From a bacterium (GTDB lineage: Bacteria > Zixibacteria > MSB-5A5 > WJJR01), in NCBI GenBank assembly GCA_021813505.1, contig JAKAKI010000082.1, positions 1 through 41,202 on the forward strand: a stretch of 41,202 nt of DNA. The letters run 5' to 3'. This document shows, piece by piece, positions 15,550 through 23,851 of this stretch (position 1 is its first letter; the number at the start of each line of letters is the position of its first letter). Under the pieces are notes generated by a model. It was not told the DNA's origin. It did not search any database and saw only the letters and a list, made by a program, of their open reading frames with translations. Both the position numbers and the translations under genes were made by a program.

Positions 15550-16419
15550 ATGTACAGCGAACTCAAGAAGGATGCGCCCCGGTGGGCGATCGGGCGCGCC
15601 GGCGGCCGGCGGCTGGATCATGCCATCGGCGAGTCGGGCATGACGATTCTGGAACTGTTGATAGTCACCATCATCGGACTGGCCGTGACCTCGGCAGCGC
15701 TTGGAGCGTACGTGCGGATGAACGACCAATCGGTCATGCAAGACCAGATTGTGGAAATGGAACAATCGGGGCGGGCAGCCGAGCGGGTGTTGTCACAACG
15801 CATTCGGATGGCCGGCTTCGGCCTGCCGACGAAACTGGCGCCAATGACGGGACAGGACACCAATCCGGATACGATCACGGTCACCGCCCTGGACCCACCG
15901 ATGTGCCAGGGGTATATGTCGGCCGCCATGATCAACCCAACCAGCACCGTCGTGTGCGCCGGATCGGACCTGAGTTGTTTTGCGCCATCGATGTGGGCAT
16001 ACATCTATGATCCCGTGGCCGACACCGGCGAGTATTTTCAAGTCACCGCGATTTATGGCGGACCGGCTTTGGCGCACGACGCCCATCCGCTGTCGCGGTT
16101 GTACCCGAGCGGATCGCAAGTCTCGCACATCGAGCAGTTTTCCTATTACGTCGACCGGTCCGACACGGCCCACCCGACTCTGATGGAAAGACCGATGGGA
16201 TTGCCGAGCGCGGCGTATGCGGAGAACATCGAGCGGCTCGATTTCTTCTACGTGATGCAGAGCGGCGACACGGTATCGGCGCCCGCGGTGCCGCGCAAAG
16301 TGCGCAATGTGCTGGTGCGTTTGGTGGCCCGCTCCCCGCGCGTGGACAACACAATGGAGCACGACTACCGGCGGCGGATATTCAGTTTCAATGTCAGCGT
16401 GCGGAATCTGGAGTTCTAA
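15550..16419 (+). CDS. Type IV pilus minor pilin, PilW-like (module 1)
   Basis: The product is 289 aa, the usual length for PilW. The prepilin leader ends at Gly30 (GESG-MTILELLIVTII) with Glu at mature position 5, followed by a hydrophobic helix to about residue 50. The body contains EMEQSGRAAERVLSQRIRMA and TNPDTITV, shared in pattern with the second PilW-like protein at 19033-19902 (EMQQSLRVCAEEISSRLRNA, TNPDTIMI). GGAGGAAG lies about 13 bp before the ATG. The gene lies 60 bp after pilV and 2 bp before the PilX-like gene. It probably acts in the minor-pilin tip complex. Confidence 0.85.
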   Translation: MYSELKKDAPRWAIGRAGGRRLDHAIGESGMTILELLIVTIIGLAVTSAALGAYVRMNDQSVMQDQIVEMEQSGRAAERVLSQRIRMAGFGLPTKLAPMTGQDTNPDTITVTALDPPMCQGYMSAAMINPTSTVVCAGSDLSCFAPSMWAYIYDPVADTGEYFQVTAIYGGPALAHDAHPLSRLYPSGSQVSHIEQFSYYVDRSDTAHPTLMERPMGLPSAAYAENIERLDFFYVMQSGDTVSAPAVPRKVRNVLVRLVARSPRVDNTMEHDYRRRIFSFNVSVRNLEF

Positions 16420-16421
16420 CC

Positions 16422-18080
16422 ATGAAGCGGAGAAACACTATGCGCCAGTTGCAGAGCAATGAACGCGGATTTGTGATGATCGTCTGCCTGGGCCTGCTTC
16501 TGATGTTCGGCGTGCTCGGGATCAGCTCGGTCATGCAATCGAGAAGTGACATGGACGTGGCCGGCAATCAGATGCGCGATGTCAGCGCCCTGTACGCGGC
16601 CGAAGCAGGCGCGGAGAAGGCCTACGCGCTGTTCCGTCAGGCGATCGACGCCACAGCGGCTCCTCCCAGCCCGTTGCCCGCAGGAAATTTCACGCTCGAT
16701 CGTTATGCGGTGGATTACTCGTGCGAATCGACCGGGCCGGCGGTGCAGCGCAATCTGACCAGCGGCCCGTACACGGGCCTGTACGGTCTGGTCAATGAGT
16801 ATGACCTCTGGGGACACGCGGTTGGAGGGACAGGAGTTGAGAATCAGGTGCGGGTTCGGATGGAACGCGCACTGATTCCAATCTTCCAGTTTGCGATCTT
16901 CTACGATGACCAGCTTGAGTGGCATCCCGGTCCGCCGATGACATTGAGCGGGCGCGTGCATTCCAATGGCGATACGTATCTTGGTTCCAATAGCGGCCTG
17001 GATATCGATTCCTGGCTGACCGTCGCCGGACGGTTGTTCCACGGCCGTGCCCCTGGGTCGGGACAGGCGCTTGGCACCGGGGCGGTGCGGGTCCGTGACT
17101 CGCATGGGACCTTTCAGAATATGGCCAATGGTGACGGCACATGGCTGGACCACAACGATCCTGATTGGCTGAACAAGTCGACGGTGCGCTGGGGCGGACG
17201 CGTGCAGGATGTCTCCCACGGTGTCACCAGGCTCAGCCTGCCCTTGGAAACCAGCAACGACCCGATCTCGGTAATCAAGCCGTCGGCGGGCGGAAACGCC
17301 GATTCATACGAGAACAAGGCCAACCTGAAGATCCTAAACGGGCAGGCCTTCTGGCAATCGGGCGGAGGCACGTGGTCTGACGTGACGGCGGATATGATCG
17401 CAGAAGGCTCGCTGAGCACATCGACGTTTTATGATGCCCGTGAGCATCGGAACGTCAATGCCGTCAATATCGACGTCTCGAAGCTCAATGCGAGCGCCTA
17501 CTGGCCAATCAATGGCATCGTGTATGCGCGCCAGTCGCAGGGCGCCGGCAATCTCATGGCAACTCGGCTGGTCAACGGATCGACATTGAGGGCGGGACTG
17601 ACGGTTGTGTCGGACAACCCGCTGTACTCGGTCGGCAATTACAATTCGGTCAACAAGAAGCCGGCGGCAATGATGGCCGACGCGTACACGATACTGTCCG
17701 GAGCCTGGAGCGATGCCGCCAGTAGCGGTGCCCTGACCGGGAGGGTGGCAACCAGCACGACCGTGAACGCCGCGTTCATCAGCGGCAATACGAACACCGG
17801 TGGTGGAAGTTACAATGGCGGCGTGGAGAATTTCCCGCGCTTTCTGGAAAAGTGGGACACAAGGACACTCACCTGGAAAGGCTCCATGGTACAGCTCTGG
17901 CAGTCGGTCTATGCCACAAGTGCCTGGTCGTACGGATCGTACTACACTGCACCCAACCGCAACTGGTCGTTTGAAACTGACTTTCTCGATCCCAATAAGC
18001 TTCCCCCCGGCACTCCGGTCGTGAATGCGGTAGTCAAGAAAGGCTGGGCCAACACGGGCGCTCCATTGGCCGGAGGCTAG
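16422..18080 (+). CDS. PilX-like pilus assembly protein (module 1)
   Basis: The product is 552 aa (546 if ATG 16440 is used, which has GCGGAG 7-10 bp upstream). The N-terminus is PilX-like: NERGFVMIVCLGLLLMFGVL, then DVAGNQMRDVSALYAAEAGA. The conserved AAEAGxE motif follows the helix. The long C-terminal part, with GRVHSNGDTYLGSN and repeated Gly/Asn-rich strands, suggests a beta-rich tip domain well beyond the classical PilX length (about 170-200 aa). It lacks the CxxCH motif seen in its counterpart at 19999-22083. A hairpin at 18115-18139 may end this transcription unit. Confidence 0.82.
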   Translation: MKRRNTMRQLQSNERGFVMIVCLGLLLMFGVLGISSVMQSRSDMDVAGNQMRDVSALYAAEAGAEKAYALFRQAIDATAAPPSPLPAGNFTLDRYAVDYSCESTGPAVQRNLTSGPYTGLYGLVNEYDLWGHAVGGTGVENQVRVRMERALIPIFQFAIFYDDQLEWHPGPPMTLSGRVHSNGDTYLGSNSGLDIDSWLTVAGRLFHGRAPGSGQALGTGAVRVRDSHGTFQNMANGDGTWLDHNDPDWLNKSTVRWGGRVQDVSHGVTRLSLPLETSNDPISVIKPSAGGNADSYENKANLKILNGQAFWQSGGGTWSDVTADMIAEGSLSTSTFYDAREHRNVNAVNIDVSKLNASAYWPINGIVYARQSQGAGNLMATRLVNGSTLRAGLTVVSDNPLYSVGNYNSVNKKPAAMMADAYTILSGAWSDAASSGALTGRVATSTTVNAAFISGNTNTGGGSYNGGVENFPRFLEKWDTRTLTWKGSMVQLWQSVYATSAWSYGSYYTAPNRNWSFETDFLDPNKLPPGTPVVNAVVKKGWANTGAPLAGG

Positions 18081-18114
18081 ATCCCCATTCTCCGCAGAAA
18101 CCGAATTCGCCACG

Positions 18115-18139
18115 CAGCCCGATTCATCGAATCGGGCTG
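18115..18139 (+). terminator. Possible terminator hairpin after pilin module 1
   Basis: CAGCCCGATT and AATCGGGCTG form a perfect 10-bp stem with a 5-base loop. It lies 35 bp after the stop of the PilX-like gene. Only a weak T-rich tract follows (TGCTCGTTTGG), so termination may be inefficient. Confidence 0.5.
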
Positions 18140-18232
18140 TGCTCGTTTGGTCGACCCGGAACGGGGAGGGTGGCCAGAACCCGCTCTGTTGGGCGCGTTG
18201 AAATTACGTCACTGAGAGAAGCATTGCAGGGG

Positions 18233-18363
18233 TGCCACGGACAAGGAAGACCGAGCGGCTTTTCTGCTCGGTCTGCCTTGTCCGTGACTTCTATCTGTTT
18301 GCGAGAAGAAGACACGGACAAGCAGATTCTCCAAAGAGCCGGAGAATCTGCTTGTCCGTGGCA
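18233..18363. repeat. Repeat family B, copy 1 (131-bp double hairpin)
   Basis: Two long hairpins are joined by about 30 bp. The first pairs CACGGACAAGG...GACCGAGC with GCTCGGTC...CCTTGTCCGTG. The second pairs CACGGACAAGCAGATTCTCC with GGAGAATCTGCTTGTCCGTG. The outer ends are TGCCACGGACAAG and CTTGTCCGTGGCA, so the element as a whole is also palindromic. A closely similar copy of the same length is at 24833-24963. Confidence 0.88.
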
Positions 18364-18610
18364 CGCTGGCTAGGGCCGGGTTTTGCATCAAGTCCTCCCT
18401 GCGGCGCAGCAGGTGGGTATGGGCGCAGCCCCATACTGCCATGTGATATTGGACTATAAGTCGGGAAGCGGGGCCACTTCCGAGGGTTCCAGGGAGCATG
18501 CCAAAGTGAAGTAAGTGCCTGGAGTGCATGCGCTTTCGCTGTGTCTTGCGAGTTCTCGGTCTTTCGGCATCGGATTTACTCTCTATGGCCGCGAAGGAGA
18601 GTCAAATTTG

Positions 18611-19018
18611 ATGGCACAGCGAAGACAAATCCTTGGGGCAATCAGGGCATCAGAGGCCGGACTCACCATGGTCGAGGTTCTGGCGGCGATGATCATCGCG
18701 GCAGTGGGAATCTTGGCACTGGCGCCGATGATGGTGGTTTCGATTCGGGGCAACGGCCATGCAGACAGTCTCACGCAGGCGACGATGATGGCACAAACCA
18801 TGCTGGAGACTCTCAAGCAGCAAAATCCACTGCCCCCGATCCCGTACTCAAACACTGTTGCGGACAGCACAGGAATGACGCAACACGTGGCGATCGACGA
18901 TCACGCGTCGGATGCACAGATCCCGGCGGGTGTGAACCGGCTCTCAGTGACCGTAAGCTGGACAGACCAGGCTGGTGTGAACAGATCGATAGAGTATTCC
19001 ACTTTCCGTGTGCAGTAA
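18611..19018 (+). CDS. Type IV pilus minor pilin, PilV-like (module 2)
   Basis: The product is 135 aa. ATG 18611 is preceded by GAAGGAGAG and gives a short basic leader cleaved after Gly17 (EAG-LTMVEVLAAM), with Glu at mature position 5. The helix AAMIIAAVGILALAPMMVVS matches the first PilV-like protein closely in pattern, and both proteins end in a similar domain (NRLSVTVSWTDQAGVN here, KLVIEVNWAGDDGM there). This supports duplication of the whole module. Its stop codon (19016-19018) overlaps the ribosome-binding site of the next gene, indicating coupling. Confidence 0.85.
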   Translation: MAQRRQILGAIRASEAGLTMVEVLAAMIIAAVGILALAPMMVVSIRGNGHADSLTQATMMAQTMLETLKQQNPLPPIPYSNTVADSTGMTQHVAIDDHASDAQIPAGVNRLSVTVSWTDQAGVNRSIEYSTFRVQ

Positions 19019-19032
19019 GAGGAGACCAACTT

Positions 19033-19902
19033 GTGCTCAAACTGAAGACTATGCAACACCGGATCGTTTGTTTGCTGCGGCAAACACGCGGGATGTCGAT
19101 CATCGAACTCTTGATTGCGGCCCTGCTGTCCGCGATTGTCGCGGGCGCGGCGCTGGACTTTTATGTGACACAGCACGAGAACCTGATCACCCAGGAGAAC
19201 GTCTCCGAGATGCAGCAGTCGTTGCGCGTCTGTGCGGAGGAGATTTCCTCGCGCCTGCGGAATGCCGGCGCCTGCCTGCCGGCGGGACTGCCGGGCCTGC
19301 GCGGCCGGAATACGAATCCCGATACGATCATGATCCGCTACAACGCGGCCCCGCTGTCGCTGACGGTGGGTGATCATACGCAGAAACACCAAGCCAATCC
19401 GGTTCACGTTATGCGATTCAGCGACCTCACTGGGTTTAACGTCGGCGACCGCGTGTACATTTACCGCCCCCCTGCCGGGCCGGGCGAGTGGTTCACGATC
19501 ACCAACATCCAGGACAATCAGGGAGCGGGCTGGAAGGAAATTGCTCACGGCGGGCAAGACTTGATCAATGATCCGATGGCCGGTGACGTCATTCTGAAGC
19601 TGAGTGAAGTGCGCTACTGGATCGATAGGTCGACAGACAGTTTGCACACTCGCCTCATGCGCGAAGTCAACGGCGTGGCGTCGATCTACGCCGATGAAGT
19701 CTTCGACCTGCAGGCATCGTACCGGAAGATCGATGGGACAAGCGTGCCGCAGCCGGCGGTCGGCGACACCATCGTCTCGATCGACTACACGATGGCTGCG
19801 CGAACGGTCAAACGCACGTTGAAGATTGCCGGAGCGGGAGGTACGCTGACCCGGCAGACCAGCACGCATATCCTGCTGCGCAACACTCCGGCGGCCAGTT
19901 GA
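19033..19902 (+). CDS. Type IV pilus minor pilin, PilW-like (module 2)
   Basis: The product is 289 aa from GTG 19033, chosen because AAGAGGAG lies 8 bases upstream. ATG 19051 is the alternative. The leader ends at Gly20 (TRG-MSIIELLIAALL) with Glu at mature position 5. The conserved body motifs NTNPDTIMI, FNVGDRVYIY and VRYWIDRS parallel those of the module-1 PilW (YYVDRSDTAHPTLM). Mature cysteines CAEEISSRLRNAGAC are present here but not in module 1. A GC-rich stem-loop (19923-19955) lies between this gene and the following PilX-like gene. Confidence 0.83.
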   Translation: MLKLKTMQHRIVCLLRQTRGMSIIELLIAALLSAIVAGAALDFYVTQHENLITQENVSEMQQSLRVCAEEISSRLRNAGACLPAGLPGLRGRNTNPDTIMIRYNAAPLSLTVGDHTQKHQANPVHVMRFSDLTGFNVGDRVYIYRPPAGPGEWFTITNIQDNQGAGWKEIAHGGQDLINDPMAGDVILKLSEVRYWIDRSTDSLHTRLMREVNGVASIYADEVFDLQASYRKIDGTSVPQPAVGDTIVSIDYTMAARTVKRTLKIAGAGGTLTRQTSTHILLRNTPAAS

Positions 19903-19922
19903 GCCGCAGCGAATGATACTGA

Positions 19923-19955
19923 TCGGGTCGGCGGCCGGCATCCGGCCGCGCCCGA
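19923..19955 (+). other. GC-rich stem-loop between pilW-like and haem-pilX genes
   Basis: TCGGG..CGGCCGG pairs with CCGGCCG..CCCGA around a short loop. There is no T-run, so it is more likely an mRNA-processing or stability element, or one more interspersed palindrome, than a terminator. Confidence 0.4.
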
Positions 19956-19998
19956 TGACCATAGGCTCAATAGGGTTGAAGCAACGGAGGAGTAAGAG

Positions 19999-22083
19999 AT
20001 GAAACGATACGTAAGCAATGAACGTGGCGCGGTGATGATTGTGGTGCTGGCGGTGCTGCTCATGCTGGGCCTGGTGGGCGCATCGATGATCAGCACCTCC
20101 ACCCAGGACATGGCGATCTCCGACAACTTCAAGCGCGGCTCGCAGGCGTTTTATGCCGCTGAGTCGGGGCTGGAGCTGACGCGCAACAGCCTGTGGTCGC
20201 AATACGTGGCCTCATCGATGGTGACCCCCACGAAGGCGGCCGGGGACGTGGGAACGTACGCGACATATGCCGCCTGGCTTGACGCGCTGGGGCTCGTCGA
20301 TTCCAGCAGTCTCCTCCTCGCGTCGAATCAGACGGTCGCCCATCAGGGCCGGGTCGATTCAGTCCGCGTGGACCGGACCGACATGCCCGGCAACACCGCT
20401 CTTGAGCTAAAGGTCAGATCTTACGGTTCCGATGGAGTCCGTTCCAATGAAATGGTCACCGAGGTGCTGCAAATCGGTTCCGGCGTGTTCTCCGGATTCG
20501 ATTTCGCCATTCTGGCCAAGAACATCAATTGCATCATGTGCCATGCACGCGTCGACAACGCCAAGCGGTTCTACAATACGGACGTGACCAAACAGGACTC
20601 ATTCGACCGCGTCAAGGTGGCTTCGCTGGAAAGCATGCTCATCCGCACCACGAGTGCGGATTCCTACATCGCCGGCACTCTCTACACGCGCGGCATCGTG
20701 ACCGACAAGAGCGGAGTCCCGATTACAGACCTGTCCCCCACCAACAAGGGTGTTGAGGCGTGGGCGTGCACGGACGGGACAATCGATGAACCGCTGACAC
20801 CGGAGAAGATGACGAACACGACGGGATCGCCGTTGCCGGCATACGGCAATCTCTACCTGAACTATCCCACGAATGCGGCGGACATGACCGACGGGCCGCT
20901 GCCGACGTCCTTTCCGTCGGCGATCCCTGACGTCAACAACAATCGCATCGTCGACGCATCCGAATTCACAGAAATCGCGTCGACCGCCACGGGCCAGATT
21001 CAGGGCGGAATCATCTACGGCGTGCCGGCGGGAGGGAGCTACGCCGGGGCCGCGCTCCCAGGAGCCGGGAATGAGGCCAGCGTCAACGGGAATTACGCAG
21101 GCAACCTGATTCTCGTCGGCACCGATGCCAATCCCATTGTGATCAATTCGAAGGTCGCGGTCGATGGAGATGTGATCATCAAAGGTAAGATCAGCGGCGA
21201 CGGGCAGATATTCGCCAAGGGCAATGTCTATGTCGTGGGCGATGTCACCTACACTGACGGAAGCGCCGCCGGCAACCGGACATTTGGAGTGAGTGCAGAC
21301 GGCAGCTACAATGCCTTGTCGCTTGCGGCGGGCGGAAATATCATGGTCGGCGATTATTTGACACCGGGAGGCGGCAATATCCTCGATGTCAATAGCCGTG
21401 ATGCCGGAGATGGCACCTCGAGTTTCTCGTTCACCATGTCGGAAATCACGCTGTTCAATCGAGGTGAGTGGTCAAGAACGCAGGCGACGCTCCCGGGCGC
21501 AGGAGGAACAGTGGTTGCAAACCCGGAGTATGATCCCACTTACATCCCGCGCTACTACACGCTCGGAGCCGGTGATCCTGTGTACATCTATAACAAGAAC
21601 CCAATCAGCAAAGGAAAGAACAACGGCACTTACTATGATCCAGCGACGCGAAGCTGGAAAGGCAAGGAGCACGTGGGCAGTTACGATACGACCATGCTCA
21701 CGAAGATCAACGTGGGAGACCCGCGGCTGGCATCGGCTGTCCGGTTGAATCTTGCGCCCAATGCGACGTGGCTGACTGAGGCGCAATTAAAACAGTTCTC
21801 AATCAACGATGAAAACGCGCGGGTGGCAGGAACGGCATTCCAATTCGACGGCCAATTGTACACGAACAATTCCATCTTTTCCCTGACCCGTTCGGCATCG
21901 AAGACAGCGGGCAAGATGCAGGTCAATGGGTCAATCGTCGCCTCCGATATCGGAATCCTGGTCCCGGTGGAACTTCGCGTGAATTATGACAGCAGACTGC
22001 GCTCGAAGCTGCAAATCGCCAGCAACGAGGCGATCTTCTTAACCCGTGTTTCATGGCTGGCCCAACAGTCGACGGATTATTGA
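19999..22083 (+). CDS. PilX-like pilus protein with a CxxCH haem c motif (module 2)
   Basis: The product is 694 aa. GGAGGAGTAAGAG precedes the ATG. The N-terminus is PilX-like: NERGAVMIVVLAVLLMLGLV, then FKRGSQAFYAAESGLEL. After a short linker comes ILAKNINCIMCHARVDNAKR, in which C178, C181 and H182 form a canonical c-type haem attachment site. This is the only CxxCH in the protein. The C-terminal half has beta-solenoid-like strands (INSKVAVDGDVIIKGKISGD, GQIFAKGNVYVVGDV) resembling polymer-forming repeats. Because PilX-type proteins sit at or near the pilus tip on the periplasmic or outer face, haem attachment by the Ccm/Ccs system is topologically possible. A structural zinc or disulphide role for CxxCH remains open. 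The module-1 paralogue lacks the motif. Confidence 0.82.
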   Translation: MKRYVSNERGAVMIVVLAVLLMLGLVGASMISTSTQDMAISDNFKRGSQAFYAAESGLELTRNSLWSQYVASSMVTPTKAAGDVGTYATYAAWLDALGLVDSSSLLLASNQTVAHQGRVDSVRVDRTDMPGNTALELKVRSYGSDGVRSNEMVTEVLQIGSGVFSGFDFAILAKNINCIMCHARVDNAKRFYNTDVTKQDSFDRVKVASLESMLIRTTSADSYIAGTLYTRGIVTDKSGVPITDLSPTNKGVEAWACTDGTIDEPLTPEKMTNTTGSPLPAYGNLYLNYPTNAADMTDGPLPTSFPSAIPDVNNNRIVDASEFTEIASTATGQIQGGIIYGVPAGGSYAGAALPGAGNEASVNGNYAGNLILVGTDANPIVINSKVAVDGDVIIKGKISGDGQIFAKGNVYVVGDVTYTDGSAAGNRTFGVSADGSYNALSLAAGGNIMVGDYLTPGGGNILDVNSRDAGDGTSSFSFTMSEITLFNRGEWSRTQATLPGAGGTVVANPEYDPTYIPRYYTLGAGDPVYIYNKNPISKGKNNGTYYDPATRSWKGKEHVGSYDTTMLTKINVGDPRLASAVRLNLAPNATWLTEAQLKQFSINDENARVAGTAFQFDGQLYTNNSIFSLTRSASKTAGKMQVNGSIVASDIGILVPVELRVNYDSRLRSKLQIASNEAIFLTRVSWLAQQSTDY

Positions 22084-22109
22084 GCGAGGGTGTCCGTGCG
22101 GCAGTCGAG

Positions 22110-22142
22110 ACGGGCGGCCACGTGCCGCCCGTTGCCGTTTCG
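22110..22142 (+). terminator. Likely terminator of the second pilin module
   Basis: ACGGGCGGC and GCCGCCCGT form a perfect 9-bp stem with loop CACGT, 27 bp after the stop of the haem-PilX gene. The following TGCCGTTTC tract is only partly T-rich. Confidence 0.55.
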
Positions 22143-22226
22143 GCTCTGAAACCGTGCAGGGAGACTGGATGCTGGACAAATAATCACGAGCCGCAGCCGT
22201 AGAGGGCATAAGGAGATGCAGACAGA

Positions 22227-23339
22227 GTGACCGGCCAGATAATGGACATTATCCGTGAGCTTTACACGGTGTTTCTCGAGGCCGCCCCCTATGTTGTCCT
22301 GGGGCTGGGCGCCGCGGCGCTTCTGTACGCATTTTTCCCGCAGGAGAAGATCGAAAAACACCTGGGCGCCAAGGGAATCGGATCGATTCTGAAAGCGTCG
22401 CTCTTCGGTGTCCCTCTCCCCTTGTGTTCGTGCGGGGTATTGCCGACGGCGATGACGTTGCGCGAACGCGGTGCATCCCGCGGCGCGACAGTGTCGTTTC
22501 TCGTGTCCACGCCTGAGACCGGGGTGGATTCGATCGCGCTGACGTACGCGCTGATCAACCCCGTGATGACGATTCTGCGTCCGATTGCCGCGTTTCTGTC
22601 GGCGGCAACCGCCGGCCTTGCCGTTGAAGCATGGGGTGGACGGGAAACGAAAACCGAGGGCGGCCACGAGCCCGACTGCCAGGTCTGTGGCAATCATGAT
22701 TGTGAGACTGATCATCGTTGGACCGCCCGGTTGCGGGGATCGGTTCGATACATCGTGACCGACTTTTTCCCAGACATTGCGAATTGGCTGTTTCTGGGAT
22801 TGGTGATTTCCGGGATCGTCGCGGCGCTGGTGCCGGCGGATCTGCTGACCGGGGTTCCGGTTTGGGCGCAGTTGTTCCTGGCGGTAGCGGCGGGAGTGCC
22901 GCTGTACATCTGCGCCTCGGCGTCGACACCGATCGCCGCGGTGCTGATGGCCAAGGGAGTGTCGCCAGGCGCGGCGCTCGTGTTCCTATTGGTGGGACCG
23001 GCGACGAATCTGGCATCGCTTTTGGTAGTTGGACGGCGGCTGGGGAAGCGGGTCGCGTCGATATACCTGCTCTCGCTGGTGTCTGTCGCGCTGGTGATCG
23101 GATGGCTGGTGAATGCCGTGATGGGTGGATGGAACTGGATGCCCCGGATCGCCAATCCGGAATTGCATGAACATTTCACTGCGTGGAACTGGATCGGCGC
23201 GGGGTTGCTGCTGTTGGGCTTCATGTACACGTGGTGGCGGCAGTTGCGGCCAAAACGCGCCAAGTTATCAGTGGATGCGAGTGGACGTTCGCGGACGGAA
23301 GTGGACGAACACGGCCATGCGCCGACCCACGTGGGGTGA
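22227..23339 (+). CDS. SO_0444/ArsP-type metal permease
   Basis: The product is 370 aa starting at GTG 22227 (AAGGAG 11 bases upstream; ATG 22242 is an alternative). It is a polytopic permease of the DUF318/ArsP superfamily, matching the SO_0444 Cu/Zn efflux group in the signature FGVPLPLCSCGVLPTAMTLR, with C67 and C69 in the membrane, and STPETGVDSIALTYAL. A cytoplasmic loop at residues 147-163 is rich in His and Cys (H147, C151, C154, H157, C159, H163), consistent with metal capture. A second membrane half begins near residue 185. It follows the pilin module by 143 bp after a terminator-like hairpin, so it is probably separately expressed. The actual substrate (Cu, Zn or organoarsenical) cannot be read from the sequence. 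Confidence 0.85.
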   Translation: MTGQIMDIIRELYTVFLEAAPYVVLGLGAAALLYAFFPQEKIEKHLGAKGIGSILKASLFGVPLPLCSCGVLPTAMTLRERGASRGATVSFLVSTPETGVDSIALTYALINPVMTILRPIAAFLSAATAGLAVEAWGGRETKTEGGHEPDCQVCGNHDCETDHRWTARLRGSVRYIVTDFFPDIANWLFLGLVISGIVAALVPADLLTGVPVWAQLFLAVAAGVPLYICASASTPIAAVLMAKGVSPGAALVFLLVGPATNLASLLVVGRRLGKRVASIYLLSLVSVALVIGWLVNAVMGGWNWMPRIANPELHEHFTAWNWIGAGLLLLGFMYTWWRQLRPKRAKLSVDASGRSRTEVDEHGHAPTHVG

Positions 23340-23367
23340 GCATCTTCGCCCCATTCCTTCAAGACAT

Positions 23368-23838
23368 CTATTTGTGGTAGGATTCGCCGCGGTTGATCGA
23401 GCAGGCGCGGGCGAGTTGTTCCATAGCGACGACCAGCGCCATTTCGTGCGGGAGAGTCATCGGCCCCAGGGACCAGATGAGGTCTGCCCAATCAAGGATG
23501 GATTGATCGAGTCCATGGGGACCGCCCACGATCACCAACACCCGGCCGGAGTGCCGGTCCAGTTCTTTTCGAAGTAACTGCGCAAATCGATCTGAACTGA
23601 ATGAACGGCCACTGGCATCGCAGGCGATCTTGAAACCGGCGAATGTTGCGGCCGATTTGAGAAGGCGTTCTGCTTCGGTGCGTTTCTCGGCGTCCGGCAA
23701 GCCGCCTCGGCCAGAGGCCGCACGCACCGACTGCAGATCGACGCGCGCGTATTTCGAGAGGAACTTCGTGTAATGCTCGACCGCCTCGATGGCCCATTGC
23801 GCTGAGGGCTTGCCGACGGTGAGAAGAGTTAGCTGCAT
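23368..23838 (-). CDS. rlmH: 23S rRNA (pseudouridine1915-N3)-methyltransferase
   Basis: The product is 156 aa, the family's standard length. RlmH is a SPOUT methyltransferase that modifies pseudouridine 1915 in helix 69 of 23S rRNA using S-adenosylmethionine. The C-terminal knot motifs are intact: VLVIVGGPHGLD, LIWSLGPMTLPHEMALVVAM, EQLARACSINRGESYHK. The terminal tyrosine-histidine needed by the family is present. It lies 13 bp downstream of ftsY on the minus strand and is probably co-transcribed with it. It converges on the metal-permease gene with 28 bp between stops. Confidence 0.95.
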   Translation of the reverse strand: MQLTLLTVGKPSAQWAIEAVEHYTKFLSKYARVDLQSVRAASGRGGLPDAEKRTEAERLLKSAATFAGFKIACDASGRSFSSDRFAQLLRKELDRHSGRVLVIVGGPHGLDQSILDWADLIWSLGPMTLPHEMALVVAMEQLARACSINRGESYHK

Positions 23839-23851
23839 TGACGAGGCTGTG

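Larger units (their letters stand above)
18081..18610. other. Intergenic region between the two pilin modules
   Basis: These 530 bases contain no convincing gene. From left to right they hold a hairpin (18115-18139), the 131-bp double-hairpin repeat B (18233-18363), a GTATGGG/CCCCATAC stem near 18416-18436, and a -10-like TATAAG (18455-18460) without a good -35 box. The second pilin module may have its own promoter here. Confidence 0.45.

Noticed and set aside
18901-20202. 433-codon open frame opposite the second PilW-like gene
   Set aside because: It is Arg- and His-rich with no motifs, and it lies antisense to two confidently assigned pilin genes.
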